Assembly (NCBI GenBank): GCA_009377535.1
Contig: WHTV01000022.1
Span: 1 to 51,207, forward strand
Origin: Kiloniellaceae bacterium
Lineage (GTDB): Bacteria; Pseudomonadota; Alphaproteobacteria; Kiloniellales; Kiloniellaceae
Length of the DNA: 51,207 nt
Direction: 5' to 3'
A model generated the notes under the pieces. The model was not told the origin of the DNA. It did not search any database and saw only the letters and a list, made by a program, of their open reading frames with translations. The translations under genes were made by a program, and so were the position numbers. This document shows, piece after piece, positions 8,579 through 17,756 of the stretch (positions are counted from its first letter, which is position 1; each line of letters opens with the position of its first letter).

Positions 8579-9961
8579 TCAATCGTCCTGCTTCAGCCGC
8601 CGTTCCGCCTCGTTCTTCAAATCCTGGGCACGCAGCCACGGCGCCGTATTCTCGGACAGCAGGCCGGCGGCATGCTCGGCGCGGTCCCGCGCCTCCTGGT
8701 ATTTGCCCCGGATCAGCGCGCTCTCGGCCAGCGACAGCGCGGTCAGGGCCTGGTCGCCGAGCCGCCCGTGGGCGACGGCCGACAGCCGCCAGGCCGCCGA
8801 GTTGTTGGGCTCCTCGGCCAGGGTTACGGTCAGGTTCTCCAGCGCCGCCCGGTCCATTTCGCGGGTGTCCAAGGCGATCTGCGCCTTGGCCAGGGCCTGG
8901 CGGATCTGCGCCGAGTCCGGAAGCGTCCTGACGGCTGCCTCGTATTCCGGCAAGGACTCGGCGACCCGGCCATGCTCCAGCAGCATCTGGCCCTTCAGTT
9001 CGCGGAAATAGGGGTCGGCCGGCTTTTCCTGCAGCAGCGCTTCGATCTCGCCCAGGGCCTTGTCGAGATCGGGCACCCGGTAATGGGCGATGGCGCGGGC
9101 ATAGCGGGCCGGCAGGCTCGTATCGCTCTCCGGATAAGACCGCAGCACCTGGCTCAGCGGGTTAAGGAAACCGATCAGCTTGGCCCGCATGCGGTCGTGC
9201 AGCTTGACCAGTTCGGGATCGACGGGCTTGTCGGCATAGGGCGACTCGCGGAGGGCCTGCTGCAGAAAGCCGATGCGGTCCTGGGTCAGCGGGTGGGTGC
9301 GTAGATAGGGGTCCTGGTTGTTGCTCAACAGCACTTCCTGGCCGCTCAGCGACTCCATGAATCTCAGCAGGCCCGCCGGCGACTGCTGGGTCGCCTGCAG
9401 CAGGTTGACCGCGGCCTGATCGGCGGAGTTTTCCTGGGTCCGGGTGTACTGCAGCAGGCCGCGCAAGGCGACGTCCTGGCCGCTGCTGAGGACCGCGGCG
9501 CCGACGGCGGACTCTCCGGTCGCCAGGGCCGCACCGAGGCTCAGAAGGTAGGTGGCGATGAGGGCGGCCTGGGTCTGCTCCAGGGCAGCGCCGCTGCGCG
9601 CCAGATGGCCGCCGGCGATATGGCCGGTTTCGTGGGCGATGACGCCAATCACCTCGCCGGGGTCCCTGGTTTCGATCAAGAGGCCGGTGTTGATGAACAT
9701 ATTCAGCCCGCCGGCCACAAAAGCATTGAGCGCCCGGTCATTTACGAGGTAGAGCCTGATGCCTTGGGGGCTGAGGCCGGCAGCCTGGAACAGTGGCGTG
9801 GCGTAGATGCGGATGGTATTTTCGATTTCCGCGTCGCGAATGAACTGAAGCTGTTGGGCCACCGCCCGCTGCGGCAAAAGCGGGCCGAGCAGAAGCAGAA
9901 GAACGCAGAACAAAGGAATGGGCTGTTTGCGCAAGGGTCTTTTTTCGCCTTTCATCACCAT
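8579..9961 (-). CDS. BepA-like periplasmic M48 metalloprotease with TPR repeats
   Basis: The 460-residue protein has an N-terminal signal segment (about residues 15-36), an M48 peptidase domain with the zinc motif HETGH (His110, Glu111, His114) and a likely third ligand in the ENSADQAA stretch, followed by a C-terminal half of helical tetratricopeptide-like repeats. This is the layout of E. coli BepA (YfgC), which helps assemble or degrade outer-membrane proteins such as LptD. The ATG at 9961 or the one at 9955 could be the start; the second has AGGT at a better distance. The 5' end overlaps the longest form of the divergent lipoprotein gene. Confidence 0.92.
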   Translation of the reverse strand: MVMKGEKRPLRKQPIPLFCVLLLLLGPLLPQRAVAQQLQFIRDAEIENTIRIYATPLFQAAGLSPQGIRLYLVNDRALNAFVAGGLNMFINTGLLIETRDPGEVIGVIAHETGHIAGGHLARSGAALEQTQAALIATYLLSLGAALATGESAVGAAVLSSGQDVALRGLLQYTRTQENSADQAAVNLLQATQQSPAGLLRFMESLSGQEVLLSNNQDPYLRTHPLTQDRIGFLQQALRESPYADKPVDPELVKLHDRMRAKLIGFLNPLSQVLRSYPESDTSLPARYARAIAHYRVPDLDKALGEIEALLQEKPADPYFRELKGQMLLEHGRVAESLPEYEAAVRTLPDSAQIRQALAKAQIALDTREMDRAALENLTVTLAEEPNNSAAWRLSAVAHGRLGDQALTALSLAESALIRGKYQEARDRAEHAAGLLSENTAPWLRAQDLKNEAERRLKQDD

Positions 9962-11594
9962 ACCTAGCCACCTCTTACGGGCTTTTCAACGCAAGGTATC
10001 CCCGTCACCTCTGAGACTAGCAGGTCTCCTGGCCCTGGGCATGGCGGTTTTGACCGCCTGCGAGGCGCCGCGGCAGCCGGGCGTTATCGCACCGGTCGAA
10101 GGATTCGCCGGCCTGGTCGCGGGGGACGAGCCGCGCGCCGTCACCATCGGCCGCGACGTTATCGGCAACGGCGGCACGGCGGCCGATGCCGCAGTGGCGA
10201 TGTATTTCGCCATGACTGTCACCCTGCCGTCGCGCGTCGGAATCGCCGGCAACGGGGTCTGCGTCGCCCACAACAGCGGCCTTGGCGTCCAGGAAGGCCA
10301 GCCCTTCGTGGAGGTTTTCGAGTTCCTGCCCGATCCCGCCGCGCCCGGCCGCCCGCAGCTGACCGGATCGCGCGCCATGGCCGTGATGCACGCCCGCCAC
10401 GGCGCCCAGCGCTGGGAATCGCTGCTGATCGACGCCGAGCGACTGGCCCGCCTCGGCCATGGTGTCAGCCGGGCCTTCGCCAGTGACCTCTCCGCCGCCG
10501 ACGACTTCGTCTCGGCCAGCCCGACATTGCGGGCCGCGTTCTCCGGCCGCTCGGGTGCCTTAGCGCGCGAAGGCGATGAGATCGTCCAATTGGAACTCTC
10601 CGGCCTGATTGCGGGGCTGCGCCGCCAGGGCGCCGGCTACCTCTATACCGGGGCCTTCGCCAGCCGCTTCGTGGAGCAGGCCAACAGCATCGGCCTGCCG
10701 CTCAGCAACCAGGGTTTGCGCGACGCCCTTCCCAAAGTGGTGGCGCCGCTGGCGATTTCCTACCGCGACAACACCGCCTATTTCCCGCCTGGCGGCGGCG
10801 GGGTGCTGACGGCCCAGTTGTGGGGCGCCCTGACGAAGGCCGAGAACTATGCCGGCGCGGCACCGGCTGAGCGCGCACACCTGCTCGCCGTGGCCGGCCA
10901 GCGGGCCTTTGCCGCCCGCGGTGGCTGGCTCGGCGGCGGCCAGGCTCCCGAGGACGTGGTGGCGGAGCCGCAGCTGGAGAGGCTGATGGCCGGCTACAGC
11001 GCCCGCCAGCACGCGCCGACCGCGGACAGGGCAGCGACGGCGGTGCCGGCGGTATCCAACCCCTATACGGCGGGCTTTGTGGTGGCCGACCGCTGGAGTT
11101 CGGCGGTGGCCTGCAGCTTCTCCATGAACGGCCTCTTCGGCGACGGCCGCATGGTGCCCGGCACCGGGGTGCTGCTGCCCAAGGCAGCGGGCGTCGGCGC
11201 CGACAACCTCTCGGCGGCGATCATCGCCAACGCCTTCAACGGCACGGTCTACTTCGCCGGGACCGCCAGCGGCGGCCTGGCTGCCCCGGCGGCGCTCGCC
11301 AGGGTCATGCTGGAGAGCCAGGATCAGGGCCAGGATCAGGGCCAGGATCTGGCGGCTGCGGTGGCAGCGCCGCGCGTGATCAACGTCGGCGTCCCCGATA
11401 CGACCTTCTACGAACCGAGCCTGGATGGCGCCGTGGTGGACGCCCTGCGTCAGCGCGGCCACGATCTGCGTCCGGAAACCGGCGTCGGGCGGGCCAATGC
11501 GATCTACTGCCCCACCGGGCTGCGCAACGAGGCGGGCCGCTGCCAGGTCGCAACCGACAGACGCGGTTTCGGCCTCGGCGTCGTGGTGCAGTAG
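9918..11594 (+). CDS. Gamma-glutamyltransferase-like lipoprotein
   Basis: The 558-residue product has a hydrophobic segment ending in the lipobox LTAC (Cys48 in the longest form), so it is probably a lipoprotein. The mature part shows the gamma-glutamyltransferase (Ntn-hydrolase) layout: GRDVIGNGGTAADAAVAMYF near the N-terminus, an LxxDAERLARLG helix, and a small subunit with AVACSFSMNGLFGDG. The autocatalytic threonine would be Thr384 in NPYTAGFVVAD, aligned with the TTH of classical enzymes, although the second Thr and the His are replaced. It therefore may be a divergent peptidase or a weakly active member. The ATG at 9918 overlaps the divergent protease gene by 44 bp and gives a long signal, so the true start may be downstream. 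A 12-bp repeat encodes QDQG units at 11319-11349. Confidence 0.75.
   Translation: MGCLRKGLFSPFITIPSHLLRAFQRKVSPSPLRLAGLLALGMAVLTACEAPRQPGVIAPVEGFAGLVAGDEPRAVTIGRDVIGNGGTAADAAVAMYFAMTVTLPSRVGIAGNGVCVAHNSGLGVQEGQPFVEVFEFLPDPAAPGRPQLTGSRAMAVMHARHGAQRWESLLIDAERLARLGHGVSRAFASDLSAADDFVSASPTLRAAFSGRSGALAREGDEIVQLELSGLIAGLRRQGAGYLYTGAFASRFVEQANSIGLPLSNQGLRDALPKVVAPLAISYRDNTAYFPPGGGGVLTAQLWGALTKAENYAGAAPAERAHLLAVAGQRAFAARGGWLGGGQAPEDVVAEPQLERLMAGYSARQHAPTADRAATAVPAVSNPYTAGFVVADRWSSAVACSFSMNGLFGDGRMVPGTGVLLPKAAGVGADNLSAAIIANAFNGTVYFAGTASGGLAAPAALARVMLESQDQGQDQGQDLAAAVAAPRVINVGVPDTTFYEPSLDGAVVDALRQRGHDLRPETGVGRANAIYCPTGLRNEAGRCQVATDRRGFGLGVVVQ
11319..11349 (+). repeat. 12-bp in-frame tandem repeat (2.6 copies)
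   Basis: CAGGATCAGGGC occurs twice in a row and then a partial third copy (CAGGATC) follows. It encodes QDQG-QDQG-QD in the small subunit of the gamma-glutamyltransferase-like protein. Such short in-frame repeats can change copy number by slippage without breaking the frame. Confidence 0.8.
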
Positions 11595-11622
11595 CGGCGG
11601 TGGTCGCCAGGGCTGTCGCAGC

Positions 11623-12774
11623 ATGGCACTGAAGGTCGCCGCACGCGGGCGAATCCCACCCTTCATCGTGATGGACGTCATGCGCGCCGCCAACGAGCGC
11701 GAAGCGGCCGGCGGCGACGTGCTGCACTTGGAAGTCGGCCAACCCGGCACGCCGGCGCCCGACAGCGTGCTGGCGGCGGCGCGCGGGGCGCTCGACGGCC
11801 ACCTGATCGGCTACACCGACGCGATGGGCCTGCCGAGCCTGCGCCGGCGCATCGCCCGCCACTACGGCGAGTGGTACGGCTGCCCGCTCGATCCGCGCCG
11901 CGTCATGGTGACCACCGGCTCTTCGGCGGGCTTCCTGCTGGCCTTCCTTGCCGCCTTCGATCCGGGCGACCGGGTCGCGCTGGCGGCGCCGGGATACCCC
12001 GCCTACCGCAATATTCTCTCGGCCCTCGGCGTCGAGCCGTTGCTGCTGCCGGCGGAGGCCGAGCATCGCTTCCAGCCGACGCCGGAGCTGCTGGAGCGCC
12101 TGCCGGCGCCGCCCGACGGCCTGATCGTCGCCTCGCCGTCGAACCCGGCGGGCACCATGGTCGGGCGCGCTGAGATGCAGGCCCTGGTCGACTACTGCCG
12201 TGACGCCGGCATCCGTCTAGTGTCCGACGAAATCTACCACGGCATCTGCTTCGAGCAGCCCGGCGTCAGCGCGCTGGAACTCAGCGACGACGCCATCGTC
12301 ATCAACTCCTTCTCCAAGTATTTCTCGATGACCGGCTGGCGGCTCGGCTGGATGGTGCTACCGGAGGATCTGCTGCGGCCGGCCGAATGTCTCGGCCAGA
12401 ACTTCTTCATCTCGGCACCCTGCCTGTCGCAGATCGCCGGCGAGGCCGCCTTCGACTGCGGCGCGCAGCTCGATGGCTACGTGGCGGCCTACGCACGCAA
12501 CCGCGCGGTGCTGCTGCGGGAGTTGCCGAAGGCCGGTCTCGATCGCCTGGCCCCTGCGGACGGCGCCTTCTACATCTATGCCGATGTTTCGGCCCTGACC
12601 AACGACAGCGAGGATTTCTGCCGGCGCATGCTGGCCGAGATCGGAATTGCCGCCACCCCCGGCATCGACTTCGATCCCGACCGCGGGCGGCGCTACCTGC
12701 GTTTTTCCTTCGCCGGGCGCGAGGCGGTGATGGCCGAGGCGGCGCAGCGCCTGCAGGACTGGCTCAAGGCCTGA
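11623..12774 (+). CDS. Class I/II pyridoxal phosphate-dependent aminotransferase
   Basis: From ATG 11623 the product is 383 residues, right for the aspartate-aminotransferase fold type I family. Features in order: LHLEVGQPGTPAP, the cofactor loop TTGSSAGFLLAF, ASPSNPAGTM, the SDEIYHGI segment and the Schiff-base lysine Lys232 in NSFSKYFSMTGWRLGW; the carboxylate-binding arginine lies in RRYLRFSFAG. Amino-acid specificity is not deducible. An upstream extension of the frame to 11425 overlaps the previous gene and is unlikely to be coding. A strong hairpin follows the stop codon. Confidence 0.92.
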   Translation: MALKVAARGRIPPFIVMDVMRAANEREAAGGDVLHLEVGQPGTPAPDSVLAAARGALDGHLIGYTDAMGLPSLRRRIARHYGEWYGCPLDPRRVMVTTGSSAGFLLAFLAAFDPGDRVALAAPGYPAYRNILSALGVEPLLLPAEAEHRFQPTPELLERLPAPPDGLIVASPSNPAGTMVGRAEMQALVDYCRDAGIRLVSDEIYHGICFEQPGVSALELSDDAIVINSFSKYFSMTGWRLGWMVLPEDLLRPAECLGQNFFISAPCLSQIAGEAAFDCGAQLDGYVAAYARNRAVLLRELPKAGLDRLAPADGAFYIYADVSALTNDSEDFCRRMLAEIGIAATPGIDFDPDRGRRYLRFSFAGREAVMAEAAQRLQDWLKA

Positions 12775-12805
12775 ATCAGTTCCGCCGCCCGTGACGGGAA
12801 ACGAA

Positions 12806-12837
12806 AACCGGCCCCCGCCTTGCGGCGGGGGCCGGTT
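12806..12837. terminator. Bidirectional intrinsic terminator hairpin
   Basis: A perfect 14-bp stem (AACCGGCCCCCGCC / GGCGGGGGCCGGTT) with loop TTGC lies between the convergent aminotransferase and rne genes. The AAAA at 12804-12807 gives a U-run on the minus strand, so it best serves rne; on the plus strand it would be a hairpin with only a few U residues. Confidence 0.85.
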
Positions 12838-12861
12838 GTGGTTCGGCGTTACGGTGCGATC

Positions 12862-15633
12862 TTAGACGAAGCGGTTCCACCAGCCGCGACGCTTGGGCTG
12901 GTCGTCGTCCTTGTCTTGCTTGCGGCGCGGCGGCTCGAGGGTCGACACGTCCTGCTCGGAGGTCGTCTGGGCACCCGGCGTCGCGGATTCGATCACGACC
13001 TTCGGATCCGTCGCGGAGATGTCCGGCAGCGGCGGCCTGGCCGCGGGGGCGGCGTGGGGCGCATCCGGCACCACAGCCTCCACCTCGGCTTCCGGCTCGG
13101 CCTCGGCGACCTCAGCGGTCCCGGCCGCTTCGGCGCCCGGGGCCTCGTCCGCCATGTCGGCGAAAGGCGCTTCGGGCTGCGTGCTCTCGGTGCCTTTTGC
13201 CCCGCGATCACGCCCGCGTCCGCGGCCGCCGCGGCTGCGCCGCCTGGCAGCCTGCTTCGGCTTAACCTCGCCCTCGGCCGTCGCTTCGGCCTCGGCAGTC
13301 TCGGCTTCGGCCTGGTCTTCTCTGGCAGCGTCGGGGGCCGCTTCGTCATCGAAGCCGTCCTCATCTTCGCCGTCGGCAGCCTGCGAGTCCCCGGCGGCCT
13401 CGCGAGGCTCTCCCGCCGTCTCCTCATCGCGTCGCCGCGACCTGCGGCGGCCGCCCCGCTTGCCGCGCCGCTTGCGCTTGCGGTCCCGCTCGGACTTCTG
13501 CTCCTCGCTGGTCGCCTCGACCTCCTCAACGGATTCAGTCCCGGCCTCGACGTCCTCTTCGTCCTCCTCGACGCTTTCGCGTGCTTCCTGGACGTAGGGT
13601 TCGTGGCTACGGGGTTGTTCCTCGGCCGGGCTGTCGCGCTCGTCATCGCGGCGTCGCCGCGAACGCCGGCTGCGGCGGCCACGCTTGCGCTCGCCGTCCT
13701 CGCTGTCGGCCTCCCGGCGGTCGTCGCGCTTTTCTTCGCGCTTCTCATCACGCTTATCGTCGCGCTTGTCGTCCCGGCGCGCCTCGCTCGGCGCTACACG
13801 GCGCTCGATGATCGTGCCGTCCCGCGCCATGGTGAAGGCATCGGTCGCCAGGTGATCGTCGGTTTCGACGGCGATACGGAAATCGTAGCGTTGCTCGATG
13901 GCAACCACGTGGTCGCGCTTGCGGTTCAGCATATAGAGCGCAACCGGGGTCGGGACGGTCACCGTCATCTCGCCACCGGCGTCGCGGATGCCTTCCTCCT
14001 CCAGCCGTCGCAATACCTGAAGGGCAAGCGATTCGACCGTCCGCACCCGCCCGTCGCCGCCGCAGTGCGGGCAAAGTTCGGTGGAGCTTTCGAAGAGGCT
14101 CGGACGCAGGCGCTGGCGCGACATTTCGAGCAATCCGAAAGGCGAGATGCGCCCCAGCTGGATCCGCGCCCTGTCGTTGCGCAAGGCTTCCTTGAGGCGC
14201 CGTTCGACTTCGCGATTGCGCCGCGACTCCTCCATGTCGATGAAGTCGATGACGATGAGTCCCGCAAGGTCGCGCAGGCGCAGCTGCCGGCCGATCTCCT
14301 CGGCTGCTTCCAGGTTGGTCTTGAGGGCGGTTTCCTCGATGTGCCGTTCGCGCGTGGCGCGCCCGGAGTTCACGTCGATGGCAACCAGCGCCTCGGTCTG
14401 GTTGAGCACTACATAGCCGCCGGAGCGCAGCTGCACCGTGGTCGAATGCATGGCATCGAGCTGGCTTTCGACCTGGTAACGCTGGAACAGCGGGACGTTG
14501 GTGTCCTTGTACTGCTGGACCTTCTTGGCGTGGCTCGGCGTCAGCGACTTCATGAAGTCCTTGGCCGCCTTGTAGCCTTCTTCGCCGTCGACCAGCACCT
14601 CGTCCATGTCGCGGGAGTAGAGGTCGCGGATCGCCCGCTTGATGAGGTTGGCTTCCTCGTAGATCAGCGCCGGCGCGCTCGACTGCAGCGTGGACTCGCG
14701 GATGCCGTCCCACAGCCGCAGCAGGTACTCATAGTCGCGGCGGATCTCCAGCTTGGTGCGCTGGCTTCCGGCGGTACGCACGATGACGGCAATGCCTTCC
14801 GGGATGTCCAGGTCGGCGAGGATGCCTTTCAGGCGCCGGCGGTCGCTGGCGTTGCTGATCTTGCGGCTGATGCCGCCGCCCTTGTTGGTGTTGGGCATCA
14901 GCACGCAGTAGCGACCCGGCAGGGAGAGGTAGGTGGTGAGGGCGGCGCCCTTGTTGCCGCGTTCCTCCTTGGTGACCTGCACCAGCATCACCTGCCGGCG
15001 CTTGATCACTTCCTGAATCTTGTAGCGGCGCATCAGCTGCGCGCGGCGTCGGGCGGCTTCCTCGACCTCGTCGCCACCGACGATGTCGACTCTCGCTTCG
15101 GTTTCCAACTGCTCCGGATCGGCGGCCGCTCCAGCAGGGCCCGCCTCGGCGTCGTCTTCCGCTTCTGATTCGGCGCCTTCGGGCTCCAGTTCGCTGTCGT
15201 CTTCGTCCGAGGCCTCGAACCGCCCGCTGTCGCCATCGTCCTCGGCGTCGTCGGACGAGTCGGCGGCGCCGGCGCGCTCGGGCGCCTCGATCGGCGGCGG
15301 ATCGACCTCGCTATCGTCGGAGATCTCGTCCGCCGCTTCCGACCTCAGCGCGGCTTCTTCAGCGAGCAGCGCTTCGCGGTCCGCGATGGGGATGCGGTAG
15401 TAATCGGGATGGATTTCGCTGAACGGCAGGAATCCGTGGCGGTTGCCGCCGTATTCCACGAAGGCCGCCTGCAGGGAAGGCTCTACCCGCGTTATCTTGG
15501 CGAGATAGATATTGCCTTTGAGCTGCTTGCGGGAACTGGTTTCGTAGTCGAAATCCTCAAGTCGATTGCCAGACTGAACCACCACCCTGGTCTCTTCGGG
15601 GTGGCTGGAATCGATAAGCATACGTTTGGCCAT
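12862..15633 (-). CDS. rne: Ribonuclease E
   Basis: This 923-residue enzyme starts KRMLIDSSHPEETRVVV like alphaproteobacterial RNase E. The S1 RNA-binding part (LKGNIYLAKITRVEPSLQAA, then FVEYGGNRHGFLPFSEIHPDY) is split by a long acidic insertion (about residues 95-180). The catalytic DNase I-like region holds the metal-binding aspartates in ALVAIDVNSGRAT and GLIVIDFIDMEE, and the zinc link is CPHCGG. The C-terminal third (from about residue 620) is disordered and alternates basic and acidic blocks, with four-residue KRDD/KREE-type repeats and a GRGRGRD segment; this is the usual scaffold for the RNA degradosome. It carries out mRNA turnover and rRNA/tRNA processing. The gene stands alone with a terminator behind it. 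Confidence 0.96.
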   Translation of the reverse strand: MAKRMLIDSSHPEETRVVVQSGNRLEDFDYETSSRKQLKGNIYLAKITRVEPSLQAAFVEYGGNRHGFLPFSEIHPDYYRIPIADREALLAEEAALRSEAADEISDDSEVDPPPIEAPERAGAADSSDDAEDDGDSGRFEASDEDDSELEPEGAESEAEDDAEAGPAGAAADPEQLETEARVDIVGGDEVEEAARRRAQLMRRYKIQEVIKRRQVMLVQVTKEERGNKGAALTTYLSLPGRYCVLMPNTNKGGGISRKISNASDRRRLKGILADLDIPEGIAVIVRTAGSQRTKLEIRRDYEYLLRLWDGIRESTLQSSAPALIYEEANLIKRAIRDLYSRDMDEVLVDGEEGYKAAKDFMKSLTPSHAKKVQQYKDTNVPLFQRYQVESQLDAMHSTTVQLRSGGYVVLNQTEALVAIDVNSGRATRERHIEETALKTNLEAAEEIGRQLRLRDLAGLIVIDFIDMEESRRNREVERRLKEALRNDRARIQLGRISPFGLLEMSRQRLRPSLFESSTELCPHCGGDGRVRTVESLALQVLRRLEEEGIRDAGGEMTVTVPTPVALYMLNRKRDHVVAIEQRYDFRIAVETDDHLATDAFTMARDGTIIERRVAPSEARRDDKRDDKRDEKREEKRDDRREADSEDGERKRGRRSRRSRRRRDDERDSPAEEQPRSHEPYVQEARESVEEDEEDVEAGTESVEEVEATSEEQKSERDRKRKRRGKRGGRRRSRRRDEETAGEPREAAGDSQAADGEDEDGFDDEAAPDAAREDQAEAETAEAEATAEGEVKPKQAARRRSRGGRGRGRDRGAKGTESTQPEAPFADMADEAPGAEAAGTAEVAEAEPEAEVEAVVPDAPHAAPAARPPLPDISATDPKVVIESATPGAQTTSEQDVSTLEPPRRKQDKDDDQPKRRGWWNRFV

Positions 15634-16295
15634 AAAGGGGCAACTCCGGAACGCGCAACACGGGCTTTTCGGGGACAGCCTTTCTGTCTCCCGGCCGCGG
15701 CGCGAAAGTCTTGGGAACTCGTCTGGTCGACAGATTCGATGTCTTGACCATCATCGGAACGAGCATGCTCTCATTTTCGAGGTCATGGACGGTGCGGCCC
15801 ATCTAAGGGAGCCACCGCCGGCGCCTCGACGGCCTGGACGCATCATGTAAGAGAAGGGCCAAGCCGTGAATTTGGGGGAGCCACGTTTGTCGCAATCGTA
15901 GGATTGAGCTATCGAGAGCGACTACGCGGCCCGTTCGCTTGCGACTTCCTGCCCGACTTCGGATGCTTGACCCTGTATCGGGGGCCACGCTCCACAGACT
16001 GCGCGGCTACCTCGAAGGGAGCGCCGCAGCCCCGTTGCCACGCCATTCTCAGGAAAAGGCTCGGGAAGCAGAAGAAATCACGGAGCCGACATTATCAGGC
16101 CTCCGCATGGCATACCACCCTCTATTCACGCTGACTTTGCGCAGCTACGCGGGCGGTCGCGGCGCACCTGAGGTTGCACCGGCTCGCCGGACGGCTCATT
16201 TTGCCCTGGCGAGCGGCCTGGTGGGACCCGGAAGGACTTGGCCCGCCCGCTGCGATTCGCGTATATCTGGTGGCGATCGGTCCAGCCGACGCAAG
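15634..16295. other. Long divergent leader region between rne and the amidase gene
   Basis: This 662-bp interval separates the divergent rne and amidase start codons. Open frames cross it on both strands, including an upstream extension of the amidase frame to 15939, but none has a plausible start and coding character. It probably carries both promoters and a long rne 5' leader; rne leaders are known to mediate autoregulation in enterobacteria, and a similar role here is only a guess. A perfect 10-bp palindrome GAGCATGCTC lies near 15763-15772. No clear sigma-70 pair was found. Confidence 0.4.
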
Positions 16296-17522
16296 ATGTG
16301 GAAGAACGCCTTGAAGTTCCGACTCTTTCTGTTGGTCATAGCCTGCCTTGCGATGTCCGGAGCGCCGGCCTGGGCCAAGCCCGAAGTCAGCGCCGCGCGC
16401 ATCGGCGAGACGCCCGAGCGCACCCGCTTCGTGCTGGAACTGAGCGAGGATCTGCCCTATCGGGTGTTCACCCTGCCGGACCCCTTTCGCGTGGTGCTCG
16501 ACCTCCCGGAGGTCACCTGGAACCTGCCGGGCGGCCAGCAGCCGCAGCCCGGCGGCCTGTTCAGCGCCTTGAGGTTCGGCCTTTTCGCCCCGGGGACCTC
16601 CCGCGTGGTGCTCGACGTCACCCGTCCGGTGCTGCTGCAGAAGGTTTTCGTCATCCCGCCGCGCGACGGCAAGCCGCACCGCCTGGTGATCGACGTCGAG
16701 GCGGCCACGCGGGAGCAGTATTTCTCCGCCGAGAGCAACGCCATGGGCGAGGCCATGTTGTCGGACGAGCCGCTGAAGCCGCTGGCCGAGGCGGTGCCGG
16801 CCTTGCCTCCCGCCAAGCCGTCGGACAGGCGGCCCATGGTGGTGGTCGACCCGGGCCACGGCGGAGTCGATCCGGGCGCGGTCGGGGTTTCGGGTACCTA
16901 CGAGAAGAATCTCACCCTCGACTACGGACGGGCGCTGAAGGCTGCGCTGGAGGCCACCGGGCGCTATCGCGTGGCCATGACCCGCGAGCGCGACGTCTTC
17001 CTGAAGCTGCGCGAGCGCATCCGGGCGGCCCAGCAGGTCGAGGGCGACCTCTTCATCTCCCTGCATGCCAATGTCCACAACTCCGGCAGCATCCGCGGAG
17101 CTTCGGTCTACACCCTCTCGGAGACCGCCTCGGACGCCGAGACGGCGGCCCTCGCAGCGTCGGAGAACGCGGCCGACGTGCTGGCGGGGGTCAATCTCAC
17201 AGATCAGACCGGAGACGTTAGGAATATTCTCATAGACCTGGCGCAGCGCGAAACCATGAACCTCTCCAAGAAGTTCGCCAACGACCTGGTGCGCGAGGTG
17301 GGCCGGGAAACCGAGTTGCTGCGCAACACCCACCGCTTTGCCGGCTTTGCCGTGTTGAAATCGCCGGTGGTGCCTTCCATTCTCTTTGAAATCGGCTATC
17401 TGTCCAATCGGCAGGAAGAGCGGCTTTTGCTCAGCGCCGCGCATCGCGATAAGATCATCAAGTCGATCATCCGGGCCACTGACGAATACTTCGAGCGGCA
17501 GAGGGCGGCCAGCCGCACGTAA
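16296..17522 (+). CDS. N-acetylmuramoyl-L-alanine amidase (AmiC-type, AMIN + Amidase_3)
   Basis: From ATG 16296 the protein is 408 residues: signal peptide (about 1-27, ending APAWA), an AMIN domain (about 30-135) that targets the septum or peptidoglycan, and an Amidase_3 zinc domain (about 185-405). The zinc ligands and catalytic residues are visible in VVDPGHGGVDPGA, the Glu of GTYEKNLTLDY, FISLHANVHN and the Glu of LFEIGYLSNRQEE. It cleaves the amide between MurNAc and L-Ala to split daughter cells. PBP1A follows 234 bp downstream, a pairing common in alphaproteobacteria. The usual activator EnvC is not seen. Confidence 0.94.
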   Translation: MWKNALKFRLFLLVIACLAMSGAPAWAKPEVSAARIGETPERTRFVLELSEDLPYRVFTLPDPFRVVLDLPEVTWNLPGGQQPQPGGLFSALRFGLFAPGTSRVVLDVTRPVLLQKVFVIPPRDGKPHRLVIDVEAATREQYFSAESNAMGEAMLSDEPLKPLAEAVPALPPAKPSDRRPMVVVDPGHGGVDPGAVGVSGTYEKNLTLDYGRALKAALEATGRYRVAMTRERDVFLKLRERIRAAQQVEGDLFISLHANVHNSGSIRGASVYTLSETASDAETAALAASENAADVLAGVNLTDQTGDVRNILIDLAQRETMNLSKKFANDLVREVGRETELLRNTHRFAGFAVLKSPVVPSILFEIGYLSNRQEERLLLSAAHRDKIIKSIIRATDEYFERQRAASRT

Positions 17523-17756
17523 GGGGGCTGGCCGCGGGGAACGGCGGCGGCGCGCCGGCCTTGGCCGCCGCAGGGCCGAAACCACAGGACCGCCACATTT
17601 GCGTGCTAAACCTCCAGGCCATAAGGCGGAACAAGGATTGTCCCGCGAGTTGAGGTTCCTTAACGCCTCGCCTTTTAGGATGCGGGCCCGTGGGGCTGCG
17701 CGGCACGGGTGGGAACGGCGGAGTGACGGGCGGCAAGGCCCGGTGGAGATGAGACC

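Noticed and set aside
13725..13790. Array-like 12-bp repeats (cgcttNtcgtcg) that could suggest a repeat element or CRISPR
   Set aside because: They encode four-residue KRDD/KREE repeats in the disordered tail of RNase E; no spacers and no cas genes are present.
12820..15168. 782-codon plus-strand frame rich in hydrophobic residues
   Set aside because: Antisense to rne; the hydrophobic stretches come from the reverse of acidic and basic low-complexity codons.
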